NCBI GenBank assembly: GCA_016584305.1
Contig: JACEEZ010002765.1
Span: forward strand, 643,621-707,620
Length of the DNA stretch: 64,000 nt
Source of the DNA: Chionoecetes opilio
Lineage: Eukaryota; Arthropoda; Malacostraca; Decapoda; Majidae
Direction: 5' to 3'
The notes beneath the pieces were generated by a model, which worked only from the letters and a program-made list of their open reading frames with translations, was not told the origin of the DNA and made no database searches. Shown here in pieces: positions 37,801-52,187 of this stretch. Both the position numbers and the translations under genes were made by a program. How positions within the stretch are numbered: the first letter of the stretch is position 1; every line of letters begins with the position of its first letter.

Positions 37801-40800
37801 CTCGCTCTCAGATCTAAGTACCTATGACAAATGAGTGCTCTTTACCTCTGTATGTCCATTTCTAACTAATACCTCAAAGCGTTACCCGGCGTAGCTACTT
37901 TTACCTTTCACTCCTTCATGTTTCACCCTACCGTAGATAACACTATAGATGTCTTGCACGTGACGTCACAGCCCTTGTTGTGGCTGCGACAGACGCGGCT
38001 TCAAGCCAAATGCCGCCCGTCGGAGCGAGCTGGAGGACCAACAAACTCCACTTGCCGCCCGTGTTTGCCAGCTGTTTGCCAGTATGGTAATTTTCCCCTA
38101 CTAAATATATGTTTATCAGTATAAAAGATATACTGTTATCTTCGGAAATGCTCGTTCTATCATATTATCAAATAAAAAACCGTAAAACACACTAAAGAAA
38201 GGCCATTATGAGACTCTCAAAAAATATGCATGAACTTAATATTCACCAACTCCAGGTCCCATTTAATATTTTGCGTGAAATATTTTTACATGGAAAATAT
38301 GAATAGAAGCGGAATTTCATTAGCTTTCCATTGATATATTTAGTTATCTGATAAATGAATTAGCAGCATGTATAAATTAGCGTTAACTAAATAAATAACC
38401 TCATCAATCGGGGAAAATTACCCGATTTCATGATGCTATTTATTTAGTTAACGCTAATTTATGCATGCTGCTAATTTATTTATCAGATAACGAAATATAT
38501 CAATGGAAAGCTAATGAAATTCCACTTCTATTGATATTGTTCATGTAAAAAAGTTTTAGAGCAAAATATTAAATGGGAGCTGGAGTTGGAGTTCATGCAT
38601 ATTTCTTGAGTCTCATAATAGCCTTTCTTTAGTGTGTTTTACGGTTTTTTATTTGATAATATTACAGAACAAACATTTCCGAAGACAACAGTATATCTTT
38701 TATACTGATAAACATATCTTTGGTAGGGGAAAATTACCATAAGCTGGCAAACACGGGCGGCAAGTGGAGTTTGTTGGTCCTTCAGCTCGCATTTCCCGCG
38801 CCTGTCGCAGCCACAACAAGGGCTGTGACGTCACGTGCAAGACACCTATACGGTAGTCGCCAGTCACTTGCCACTGCACTAATGTTGCCAGGCACAATAT
38901 ATACGAATTTTAGCATCACTACAGACTTTTGTGCCACTGAAGACATGTAGTGTGATGTACATAATATTAAGTACTGTGCATGCCTTTTCAGTGGCACATA
39001 AAAGTCTGTAGTGATGCTAAAATTCGTAATATATTGTGGCTGGCGACATTAGTGCAGTGGCGAGTGACTGGCGACTATACAGGGAGGTCCCGTTATACGA
39101 GCATTCGGTATACGAGAATCCGATGATACAAGATGTGTAAATTAGGGTCTATTTTCAATATACGAGTTCGAAAATCCAATGTTACGACATTCAAACTGGG
39201 GTGAGTAAAATTATCAAGTTCAAAATGCGCGCCCTACCACTCCCGGGCTGGACAAAGGGGGATTTGGTTGACCCCAGTGAGGTCACCCCTAGCAAGCCTT
39301 GACCTGAAGGGTAATTAAGCATATGGCGCGGCCTGACATTTAGGGGTAATTAGCAGGTGTGCGGCCCCAACCTTGGGACCGCAGTCAGGTCACCCCTAGC
39401 AAGGCGTGACCTGAAGGGTAATTAAGCATATGCGCGGCCTGACCTTTAGGGGTAATTAGCAGGTGTGGGGCCCCAACCTTGGGACCGCTACACTACCTTC
39501 TCTTGTATCACGCGGCGTCCCCTACAGTAAAACGTCTTTTTTGCTTGTTATGCATGTTTTATGTTTAATTAATGTGCAGTTATGTTATTTTGTGTGCTAT
39601 TTTCTCTTTCAGAATGCTTTTTCTACAGAATAGGTAGTACAGTGTGGGTAATATAGACGCTGTGTGTTTGTTGTGTTTGCTATAGTTTATTTTAGCTTGA
39701 AAAACTTTTTTTTTCTTTTTTTTCTTTTTTTTTAATTGATGGGGTCCTGGAACCATACCTATATTTTACCATTAGTTATGTGTTTCGTTATACGAGATTT
39801 CGCTTTACAAGTATGCCAGGTGGAACCTAACTGCTCGTATCTTCGGGACCTCCCTGTAGTGTTATCTACGGTAATGCATAACTAATACATACATACGGTA
39901 ACATACCTAATACATACTTAGTCTCTCTTATCTAAAGCTCCCTCATTCTGAACGTCATTGTATATCCTGCACAGCCTGGAACTCCTTGACCAGTCTATAC
40001 AATAATTCCTCCCATTTATAATAACATAAGAACATAAGAAAATAAGGAAGCTACAAGAGGCCGCGAGACCTACACGAGGTAGTTCCTGTAATAAAGCCTG
40101 TAATATCCTGTAAAAATGTAAAAATCCTGTAATAAAATATAAAAATAATAATAAATAAAGCCATATGGTCTATGTTGTCTGGCACTAACACTTGCCTGAA
40201 CACTTACTGCCTTACCTTTCTACCTTTTAAACCATACGTGTCTTTAATAACCGTTTAAATAAAATAACAAATAAAAACTAGGAAACTATGACACAGCTTA
40301 CCACATATTATTCTCTAACTATGACTATCTCTGTGTCAAACCACCAAAGGTGGGCATCGCAATTTCTTTGCCAATTCCGCAATCGCAATTCCGACCTGCA
40401 CCAGTCCGCAATCGCAATTCCGCAATTTTTTTCAGATAGGCCTTTTCGCAATCGCAATTCGGCAAACTAATTTTGACACCTACAATTAAAACAAAACACC
40501 TACAATTAAAACAAAAAATGTCTCTAGACTTTTAAACATCTCTAGACTCTTAAACACCTACAATTAAAACAAAAACTGTCTCTAGACTCTTTATTAGTGT
40601 TTAATACTTCTGTATTCCTATTCTGTTTCTGTCTATACTTGTTACTTGTCCTTCACAATTAAGTCTTTGTCTCTTTTAGTGTTTTTCTTTAATTTTACAC
40701 TTCACAGTTTACTGGCTAGTAATCACTAATCTAAGTAATCTACTAATCTTCCTCCTCCTCCTCCTCCCACTTCTGGTTCAGCATGTGGAGGTTGCCCTTC

Positions 40801-42442
40801 AAGAACACAAGCTTCTCAAAGTTGCAAAGTTGCAATCTTAGTAACCATTAAGCACTGGTTAGTGGTTACTAAGGCCCGTACCGAGAGTCATGATGAAGGG
40901 CGAGCGACAACCTTCGTTGACTGAGTTAGGGTACCATAAAAGGGATATTTTTCGGAAGGAAGAGCAGCGACGACGGTCGAAGGTGGGCACAAAGACACAG
41001 GTACCCCCGTGTCTTTGTGCCCACCTTCGTCGCTGCTCTTCCTTCCAAAACAAAGCCCTCTTATGGTAAGCGAAGGTCTGCCGTTCGTCGTTCGTCGCTC
41101 TACCGCCTTGACTCTCGGTACGGGCCTAAGATTGCACTTATGGACAAAATATTTACTGCACTTCACTAACGCAACAACAGTATATATAGGATAAATCACA
41201 CACACGGCCAGCGTCCACCCTCTCAATCCCAAATCCCAGCACGCACTGACTGCTCTACACTTGGCAGTGTCAACTCCACCATATTTGGCGGGAACTTATG
41301 TTCACGTGGGCACTTTGAAGGTGGTGACCGTCACAATTATTGCGATTGCGTTTCAAAATTTTGGCCATCCGCAACCCGCAATTCCGCAATTTTTCCAGGC
41401 ATCCGCAATTGCGCAATTCCGCAGCCGAATTACCCATTCCGCAAGTTGCGAATTGTGGAATTGCAGACTAAAATTGCGGAATGCTCACCTTTGCAAACCA
41501 CCTCATGCCATTATAATATTCTTACATATTTTTCATCCAATGATTTCAATAAGTTTTCTCAACTCTGTTCATAATCTCCATGTCTAACAATTAATGTACA
41601 TATCATTACACCCAAATCTGCTTTTACTACTGTTCTGATTCTATTGGTATGTTATTCCCTAACATGTGCACCTTTTTTAATCAGTTAAGTGCACCTATAT
41701 GAATCCTTGCTTATAAATTTTATGATGTGGCACTTACACGCATTAAAAAGGACATAAGAAAATAAGGAAGCTACAAGAGGCCGTGAGACCTACATGTGGT
41801 AGTTCCTGTTTCACGAGTAACACGGGAAAATGAGTCAAACGGGGGACTCACGATTGACGAAAAGTTTACACCGAGTGGTAGGAGTAAAGTAATATATAGC
41901 CATTTATTAAATAATATTTTTTCTTCACTCCTCAGTCCCAATTCATTTGGATATAGGTTTCCGGCCATATGTTTATGTTCGTAGTCACTGGTGACGTCAC
42001 GGCAAGAAGGCAAGGAAGGGAGCAGGTAGACATACTCTCTTTCTCTCGCCGAGCTTGGCACGGACTGGTCGTGTGGAGGGAGTCGTTTCCCCTGCAACCC
42101 TTTAGAAGGTATGTGAGTGGCGGTGTACTTGTAAGGATATCTGGTGCATTGATTAGTGCATGACAGACTTGTAACTTGTGTTATGTTATCAGGGTTTTGG
42201 TCCTGGTAGCGGAGCGGAGTGGAGCGGAGTGGTGAGACACCAGCTTGTGGCACACGTGGTCCATGTTGGGTGTTGGGACCAGCTGAGTGACAGCAGACCA
42301 GCTTGGACACCAGTATATAGAGCTAAGGCCCTATTATAGCTCCGTTGTTTATTCATGTAGATAGGTATAGTACCTAATAGCCGAATACGTATTGGAACTT
42401 TAGTGTATGTGTTAAGCCCGGATGAGGAGTTAGTCGTTTCGG

Positions 42443-42491
<49 letters not shown>

Positions 42492-45400
42492 CATTATTTC
42501 GGTGAAACCATAGCAGCTGTGATGTGATTACTGATCGTGATGATTATAAAGAAACCCTGTTAACGAGTCGTTCATTAAGTCCCAGTTATCCTCATATATT
42601 CTCTGAATCTTTAGATTTTTTTTAGCCACTTATTGTGGGTGGTGGCAGCGTAATCGCCAGGTTTGTGGAGCCCTTCAAATTAAAATCTAGCCAGAAGGGG
42701 GGGCACTACACATGCATTTAATTTAATTAATCTAAGTCTTCCTACAATATCTAGTAGCAGTGTTTGTTATTACCTGTTCTTTGTAATATGGCAACACAGG
42801 CAACCCTTTGTATATCTCTATGTAGGTGTGACTCTAGCCCAGTGTAGGTGCCGGGAAGTCTTGTCAGCCGGCCCAAGGGAGGATGCTCTTACCGGGAAAC
42901 AGTTCTTTACCCTTACCGGCTCTAACAGTCTAACAGGAAAATGTTTGCTCACTTGTGTCCCGTATCATGTTGGAGATTCAAGGTGTAAGATTCTATGTCA
43001 CGTTGGGCAAATTCTTGGATTCATGTACTAGGAAAGTGTTCGTTCGGCACGGGGTGGGAATAAATGATACGCATGAAGGAACCTGTACTCACTTCCTGCT
43101 GGCAATAAATGATACGCATGAAGGAAGCTGTACTCACTTCCTGCTGGCAATAAATGATACGCATGAAGGAAGCTGTACTCACTTCCTGCTGGCAATAAAT
43201 GATACGCATGAAGGAAGCTGTACTCACTTCCTGCTGGCAATAAATGATACGCATGAAGGAAGCTGTACTCACTGCTGGCAATAAATGATACGCATGAAGG
43301 AAGCTGTACTTACTTCCTGCTGGCAATAAATGATACGCATGATGGAAGCTGTACTCACTGCTGGCAATAAATGATACGCATGATGGAAGCTGTACTCACT
43401 GCTGGCAATAAATGATACGCAGGATGGAAGCTGTACTCACTGCTGGCAATAAATGATACGCATGAAGGAAGCTGTACTTACTTCCTGCTGGCAATAAATG
43501 ATACGCAGGATGGAAGCTGTACTCACTGCTGGCAATAAATGATACGCAGGATGGAAGCTGTACTCACTGCTGGCAATAAATGATACGCAGGATGGCTGTA
43601 TCACTGCTGGCATAATGATACGCAGGATGAACTGTACTCACTGCTGGCAATAAATGATACGCAGGATGGAAGCTGTACTCACTGCTGGCAATAAATGATA
43701 CGCATGATGGAAGCTGTACTCACTGCTGGCAATAAATGATACGCAGGATGGAAGCTGTACTCACTGCTGGCAATAAATGATACGCAGGATGGAAGCTGTA
43801 CTTACTGCTGGCAATAAATGATACGCAGGATGGAAGCTGTACTCACTGCTGGCAATAAATGATAAGCAGGATGGAAGCTGTACTCACTGCTGGCAATAAA
43901 TGATACGCAGGATGGAAGCTGTACTCACTGCTGGCAATAAATGATACGCAGGATGGAAGCTGTACTCACTGCTGGCAATAAATGATACGCAGGATGGAAG
44001 CTGTACTCACTGCTGGCAATAAATGATACGCAGGATGGAAGCTGTACTCACTTCCTGCTGGCAATAAATGATACGCATGTCGGAAACTGTACTTACTTCC
44101 TGCTGGCAATAAATGATATGCATTGTAAATATATTAGCACAGTCACTTCTTTGAACACGCCCGCCACGGCGTGAACCAATGGCAGACCGCCATATCATCG
44201 GCTGGCTCATGACGTCATCACTGGTGATCACGTGACAAGACAGATGGTGTAGAGAGAGCAGCCAGTGGTTCCCCAGACCTCAGTGAGTGCAGTTGTGTCT
44301 AGGATAATTAACAGTGGTAGCAGAGCGTAGTTCACAACTGCACTAATGGCGTGTTCACTGAAGTGGCCTCCGAAATTGGAGCGTGATGAAGAATACGAAA
44401 TGTGGAAGGAGGACGTAGGTGTGTGGTGCAGACTTACGACGATAGAAAACAAGAAGGGAGCGCTGGCGATACATCTGTCACTTTCCGGGCGGGCCAGAAG
44501 TGCTTCGTCGGAAATTGATAAGACCAAGTTGGAGGCAGAGGATGGCGTGGAAGTGTTAATGAAGAGACTGGATGATGTTTTTTTGGTCGATGAAGGAAGA
44601 AGGAAATTTGCAGCATTTGAGGCTTTATATAGCCTACAGAGAAAAGAGAGAGCAGAGATTAAGGACTTTGTGTCAGAGTTTGAACATACGTACCATGGGG
44701 TTACAAAGCAGGGATTGAAGCTTGATGATTCGGTGTTGGCATTTATGTTATTGGCTTCATGTTTGTTAGAGGAAAGAGAGAAGAAATTAGTCATGTCGGC
44801 AACACAGATGGTAACATACAATAACATGAAGGTCAACTCATGCTCAACCGAATATTTTTGAGTGGTGCGAAGGGACCGAGCGCCCACATACAGATAAAAT
44901 CGGAACCTTTATTTGTGGGAAATGAGGGCAATGTTGGTGGAAGTGAGGAAGCCCTGTATGTGGGCGGAACCAGTCGAGGTAGACGTGGTTGGCGGGGACC
45001 GCAAGGCTATGCACGTGGGCGTGGTAAAAGTGGACGTTAAAGACAGGACAGGAGGAAGAAAAACCCTATGGGGGCACATGGCACTATATCCAAATGTGCT
45101 ATTTGTGAATCAATATATCACTGGGCACGTGATTGTCCTGACGCCTACGAAAACAAAGGAGGCTATGGTGGGTACGTTGAGGAGCCAGTGAACTTATTCG
45201 TGGGCTATGTGAATGATAAAGATAGCGAGGACAATTTATTGAAACTAGTGAGTGAATCGAAGGGGTGTGCCGTCCTTGATACAGGTTGTACAAACACGGT
45301 GTGTGGTTCACGTTGGCTCAAAGCATATGTAAATGGGTTGACTGAATATGAGCGTGGACTTGTGAAAGAGGAATGCTCTAATTCCAGCTTCACATTTGGC

Positions 45401-48400
45401 AATGGTATGTCTGTGACTTCCTTCAAGAAGTTACGTTTCCCTGTTGTATAGGGAATATGCGTGCCAATGTGACCTCTGATGTGGTGAACTGTAATTTACT
45501 ATTGTTGCTGAGTAGATCTTCTATGAAAAGAGCCAAAATGATAATCAACTGTGAGACAAATCAAATCAAAGTGGGCGGAAAAAGGGACGTCGTCAATCTA
45601 CGTACATCATCGTCAGGACACTATCTGTTGCCGTTATCGGCAAGACTAGACGGGGAAGTTAGTATAGCTGAGCCACTCATGGCACTCTACAAGGAAGGGG
45701 ACATCGAGAAGAGGGCCTTGAAACTTCGTCAGTTTGGACACCCTACAGCAGAAAAATTGAAGAAGCTTGTGAGAGATGCCGATATTAGGGACTCGAACCT
45801 GGAACGGAGGATTGATAAAGTGACAAGTGACTGTTCAGTGTGTAAACGGTATAAGAAACCGAGCCCGAGACCAGTGGTGAGTGTCCCGTTGGCTAGCAGG
45901 TTTAACGAGGTGATTGCCATGGACCTTAAGTCGTGGGGCAAGAAGTATTTCTTGGTGATAGTGGACCTGTATACAAGATATTGTACATCTGTGGTTGTTT
46001 CAGACAAGAATGCGGGCACTATTATTTGGGGAATATTTCTCGGTTGGGTTGTGCTATTTGGTGTCCCAGGAAAAATCTTATCAGATAATGACTGTGAATT
46101 TAATAATTCAGATATGAGGTCTCTAGGTGAGGTGTTCAATGTTAAGATTATGACGACGGCAGCTAAAAGCCCTTGGAGTAATGGCGTTTGTGAGAGGCTC
46201 AATGCTGTGTTGGGAGGAATGGTAAGCAAGATTTTGGCGGATTGTCCTGGCTGTGATTTGGATGTTACTCTGGCTTGGGCTGTGGCTGCCAGGAATGCAC
46301 TGTCAACATTTTCAGGTTTCTTGCCCAACCAGTTGGCATTTGGCCAAAACCCTGGGATTCCTGGGGCCTTTTATGATAACCTACCGGCGCTAGACGGCGA
46401 GGCCACACCTGCAGGTATAGTGAAGGATAACCTGAATGCCCTTCACGCGGCACGGAGAGCATTTACCGTAGCGGAATCTAGTGAAAGGCTGACTAGAGCA
46501 CTTCGTCATAATGTGAGAGACAGCGACCCCGGAGACCTACACTACAGAGATGATGTTTACTACAAGCTTCTAGACAGTAATAAGTGGCGCGGACCGGGTA
46601 CCATAATTGGGAAAGACGGAAAACAATTTTTAATGAAGCACGGTGGAATGTGTGTTAGGGTGCACACATGTCGAATTGCCACGGCACCGACCAGTGTTGA
46701 TCCTGCTGCAGTGTCAAATGAGGAAGATGTGCCTCATTCCAATACCAGTGCTCTGCGAGTTCCTAGTGTGCGTGGTGATGTGGAGCTTTGATTCGGGGAT
46801 TCAGATATGGACTCGGATGATGACGACCATCCTGGTGAAATTGTTGATGTTGTGGGAGAGGGGGCGCAGGTGGCTGTGGATGGCCACAACGGTGACGTTC
46901 GGCAGACGGACACGGGTGTGCCTCGGGTGTGTTGGCAAATCCTGTAGTGCGTTAAAGCGGGTCAAAGGATCAAGGGTGTTGATAAAGCGAGTGGTGAGTG
47001 GATATCAGGTAGAATTGTTAGTCGGGCGGGGAAGGCGACTGGTCGATACCCCAACTGCTACAACATTAATAGTGACAAAGATGGTAACATTAATTGGATG
47101 GATCTGGACAGAGATTTTACGTCGTGGGAAACAGTGGACGAGGCGACAGAAATGCTTGTGTTGTTTAATACAGATGAGGTGGTGTGTGCTAAGGAAAAAG
47201 AGATTGAGAATTGGAGGACCAAGGAGGTGTATGAAGAGGTGGAGAATGTGGGTCAACAAGCTATATCTGTACGTTGGGTGGTCACAGAAAAGCTGAAGGA
47301 AGGGAAGACTATTGTGAAGGCACGTTTGGTAGCCAGGGGCTTTGAGGAGGACACCATAGGGCTGCAGAAGAATTCTCCCACTTGTTCAAAGGAGGCTGTC
47401 CGTTTAGCAATGGTACTCGCCTCAGCTAATGGTTGGGTGCCACACAATGGATATACACGCTGCGTACCTCCAAGGGAACAAAATAGAGCGTGAAGTGTAC
47501 CTGATACCTCCTCCTGAGTTCAACAATGGCTTATTGTGGCGTCTGAGGAAGACTGTGTATGGTTTGTGCGACGCGGCCAGACAATAGTACATGAGGGTGA
47601 AGGAACAGCTGATATGTCTCGGTGCCAAGATTTCGTCCCTGGACCCTGCATTGTTTTCGTGGAGCCAACACGGTGGAACAGAGGGTAGCATATGCGTATA
47701 TGTGGATGACTTCTTGTGGGCTGGTACTATGAACTTTGAGCAGCACATCATAAACCAGTTGCGTAGGACCTTCCAGGTCGGGTCTTTTGATGCCGAGTGC
47801 TTTAAGGATGTGGGGCTCAACGTAGTTACCACAGAGGACGGCGGTATCACAATCGACCAGTTTCAGTATGGAGCATCGCTGAATCCGGTTGCCCTTAGCA
47901 AGCGTCGGGCGTTGGAGAAGACGAGTGATTTGTCAGAACGAGAGAAAACAGAATATCGTGCGTTGGTCGGGCAACTAAATTGGATGGCTACTCACACTCG
48001 CCCGGATATAACGTTCGATGTGTGCAAGCTGAGTGTTTCAATTCCAAAGGCTACGGTGTCTGACATATTGAGACTAAATAAGGTGATTGAGCGGGTGAAA
48101 ACGGATAATGTTGGGTTGTTTATCCCGAGGATTAGACCTTTAGATGAGTGCCACATTGAGTGCTACGCTGACGCATCCTTCGCCAACATGCAGGGACATG
48201 GATCTCAAGGGGGCTTTATCATCTTTCTGTGCGACACTAATAATGTACGGGGCCCTATTTACTGGCAGTCAAGGAAGGTTCGACGGGTGGTCAATTCAAC
48301 TCTTGCTGCGGAGACCCTGGCACTTCTGGATGGTGCCAGTACTGCGGTGTATGTGGCCAGTATTCTGCAGGAGATCTCCGGATGTGGGAGGATCCCTATC

Positions 48401-51400
48401 AGGTGTTTTGTGGACAACCGTAGCGTAGTGGAAGCCCTATACACCTATAAATTGGTGGACAACAAGCATCTGAGGATTGATATATCAGTGCTTCGAGATA
48501 TGTTGGATCAAGGGGAATTGAAGGAGGTAACGTGGGTGGAGACATCGAAGCAGCTGGCAGACTGCCTTACCAAGAAGGGCGCGTTGACTGTGCGACTGCG
48601 GGAGGCAGTCAGTCGGGATTAGGTGTTGACTGTCATCAGCAAAATGTAGCGAGTGTAAATATGTATATTGGTGAACATACAATTGTACATAGTTGTATGT
48701 ACTAAAGGGGACAAGCAAAGAAAATAAAAAAAAGAAAATAGCGAGTGTGTTAAATATACAGCCAAATTCCCAACATCCGACCTCCAAACATCCGACTTGT
48801 CCAAACAACCGACTTTTTTCACCACCACATTGTGTCTTGTTTTGGCCATTTATTTTACTTTTTTTTTTTTTAGTTTATAGAAAACATTGATTTGTGGCTT
48901 TATTTATGCATGAATTTTACTTTCGCGTATACCACTGGATCGGCCTTCAAGAGCTGCATCTTTTATGTTCTATACCATTTTGTCCTTACGTTTATGGTTA
49001 CTGTGATATCCGAACATCCGACTATTCCAATTATCCGACCTACCTTCGATCCCCCCAAGGTCGGATAATTAATACTTAGCTGTATTAGCACAGTCACTTC
49101 TTTGAACACGCCCGCCACGGCGTGAACCAATGGCAGACCGCCATATCATCAGCTGGCTCATGACGTCATCACTGGTGATCGATCACGTGACAAGACAGAC
49201 GGTGTGGAGTGAGCAGCCAGTGGTTCCCCAGACCTCAGTGAGTGCATTTGTGTCTAGGATAATTAACATGCATGATGGAATCTGTACTCACCTCCTTCTC
49301 CTTGTTCTCGGCCTCGGATTTGGAGAGAGCCAGGGCCAGCTGCAGCTCCTCCTCCTCCTGAAGCTCCTCCTCAGTCTTCTTGCCGGGCGTCTGACACGGA
49401 AAACCACATCATTAGCCCCTTCACACCCAGATCTTTCCTTTGCTATATAGAATCGTCTGTTGTCAGCCATAAAATTACAAAAAGTAACTAAATATACCAA
49501 ATGAATTAGTGGACATGTATACTGAACAGGTCATTATCTATAAAATATTGCTTATAGTCATTAAAAATTGTCTAATGGTGGCCAAATTACAATGGAAATT
49601 ACATTCTGGGCCTCAAGGGGTTAACACTCAAGAAATCACATTCCACAACAGTTTTTAAGCTTTGATAATGCTAGTCCTTCTAATTCTCTATCATTCTTAA
49701 TTACATGACAGCCATACATGACACTCGTGTAGTGAATATCAAAATTATGTTTATATCTGTGAAAAAGAAGTCTTAAGTCCATATCTATCTTTTTAATACA
49801 GCTTAGATGACGTTAAACAGAAAGGTGATGATGATTAGATACCATAAACGTACTCGTATTTTCCTAATATAAGAATTCCATATTATCACACATAGATTAT
49901 CAAGGTGCAAAAACTGAGAAAATATCCCTCAACTAACTACACTTAATGCACATATTTCTTCTCCAACACTTTCTCCAGATAAATAACCACAGCAAGGCAA
50001 CAAGTGGAGTAAGGACTAAGGAAGGCCATACGATCTGAAGGTGAGGCGACAACAGACGGCCAGTACATATGGCAGACACACGGCCAGTGCATATTATGAT
50101 GTGAAAATTAAGTTACAGTGGTTGGATATATATGTAGGTGATAATTTACACCCATAAATTTAGCACCCAACTAACCTTGGTCGCCTTGGGGCTGCTGGGT
50201 TCCTCCTCCTCCACCTTGTCAGCGGAGGGGAGGGCTCGGGGGCTGGGGGAACAAGCCAAGGGGTCAGCCAAAATCTCTAGTAAGCACACAACCAAATGCT
50301 AACGTAACATTTCTAGCATACACACAGCAAGCATAACTTTACATTCCTAATCTTACTTAGCAATACTATTAAGCAAAATGTTTTTCTATAAGATGAAAGA
50401 CAGGTAAATAATTCAGTTAACCTCTTTTGAAGGATATTACTGAACAAAATATTCAAGGCTATATATCAGATTGTAAGGACACTGTGTACATGGCAGGACT
50501 CTGATCCAATGTAGTGCTGGCAACAATACTGCAACACACATGATCTACCACGGTCTTTTAGCAGCAACAGAGAAGCCACAAAGAATGTTTATGTAAATGT
50601 CATGAACATCTTGTTCTATTGACTTTATTGATTATTAAATGTCATGCTCTATTTTTCACAGTAAAGTTTTCTTACCGCGTATTGAAAAATGTATTATATA
50701 CAGCCTGAATACCACATGAACTACACCTGAAGATGAGGCAGGACCCTTACCTGCGGACATGATCTACACTGCTAACTACTATGTATGAGGTCTAGTCACC
50801 TCAGAAGCTAAAGGCCGTGTCACACGGGGATATTTTCCGGCATCTTTTGGTATTTTTCTACCATTTGATGCCCGGAGTGGTGGCAAAAAATGCGCATATC
50901 AGCACACGGCGTTTCGGCTACGAGCATCTTCTACTGGCATCTTCCGGGACCTGCGAGCAAAACAAACACTATAGCAGCCAGACATAGTCTTCTTGCACGA
51001 TCCATAATGTTTGTTTTGGTCGCGGGTCCCGGAAGATACCATAGGAAGATGCTCGTAGCCGAAACGCCGTGTGCCGACACGCGCATATTTTGCCACCACT
51101 ACGGGCATCAAATGGTAGCAAAATACCAAAAGCTGCCGGAAAATATCCCCGTGTGATACGGCCTTTAGCCTTAACTAATTCTACTGGTGAGCTGGTTAAT
51201 GGATAATTAACAAAGTTTATTCCTAAGCTTTTATGCAGCTTTGTCTGTAAGAATTTGAAGGGAAATAGATTCTGGCAAATACCTAGTACAACAGGAAGTA
51301 AGTGTTTCTATTCAACACAAATAAATGGTGCCTACAGGTTTTGTGGTCTTTATATCAAGAGACTCATTGCTGCTGCTTCGGCTCATGGACACCACACTCT

Positions 51401-51852
51401 CCAGGCAGCCTCTGTGTCCACCAAGGCAAGGGGTCAACACACGCAACACTCACGCCTGATTCCCCTACGTAACTTAAGAAATCAAGACATGTTTTACTGA
51501 CACTGACTTGTTTACAGTAGCGTAAAGAGTGTAGCTATAGGCAAATATAGAAACTCTTAAGCCTATTCTGAAGTAAATTTAGAATACTGAAAATATTAGT
51601 AAAAATAAAAGATTATGCATTCATTTTCAGCATGAAAATAAAATAAACAAGAAACAATAGCAAAAAGAGGGAGAGAAAACCCCCCAGAATTAATAGAATA
51701 GATATGGAAAAAAAAAATATATATATGTACAGTAAATAAATAAAATATAAACAGGCATAATAAAAGACTAGGACTTACTTGTTAAATAAATAAATATAGG
51801 TTAATAAATAAATAAAGTATAAATAGGCAGTATAAAAGATGTGGACTTGTTT

Positions 51853-51901
<49 letters not shown>

Positions 51902-52079
51902 TAAATAAATAAATAAATAAAATATAAACAGGCAGAATAAAAGATCAGGACTTATTTGTTGATGTCAAAAAATCATAACTAAATAAATAAAATATAAATA
52001 CACATAACCCAAGATTTGTACTTGCTGATGTAAAAAAGAAGAAAAAAGAAAGAATATATATATATATATATATATATAC

Positions 52080-52114
<35 letters not shown>

Positions 52115-52135
52115 CTTTCTTTTTTCTTTTTATAC

Positions 52136-52187
<52 letters not shown>

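Larger units (their letters stand above)
37931..39871. mobile_element. Nested composite: TA MITE carrying two other elements
   Basis: The outer element has the same ends as the MITE at 7633 (CCGTAGATAACACTATAG ... GTGTTATCTACGG) with TA on both sides. A ~900-bp palindrome (37945-38855) sits after CACTATAG. A 777-bp pogo/Tigger-like element (39080-39856) sits near the right end at a TA. Removing both leaves approximately the 7633-type sequence. Confidence 0.88.
44124..49268 (+). mobile_element. Ty1/copia LTR retrotransposon, defective
   Basis: LTRs at 44124-44313 and 48748-49268, with 5-bp target duplication TGCAT on both sides (44119-44123, 49269-49273). The order gag, protease, integrase, reverse transcriptase, RNase H is that of copia. 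Coding is broken by several frameshifts (about 44860, 45040, 45448, 46790, 47490) and an in-frame stop near 47586. The right LTR is interrupted by a 324-bp element. It lies antisense in an HGS intron. Confidence 0.95.

Noticed and set aside
41771..42310. 179-aa frame on minus
   Set aside because: It overlaps the LTR-like element and a LINE fragment, and I recognise no domain.
43058..44123. CRISPR-like array
   Set aside because: Units are tandem with no unique spacers and the genome is eukaryotic. The same applies to 5405-6385 and 18904-19548.
48894..49079. 61-aa frame [10 protein letters not shown]..., also at 61373-61558
   Set aside because: Identical because both lie in the same non-autonomous TA-flanked element. 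It overlaps the subterminal repeats and shows no protein-like features.
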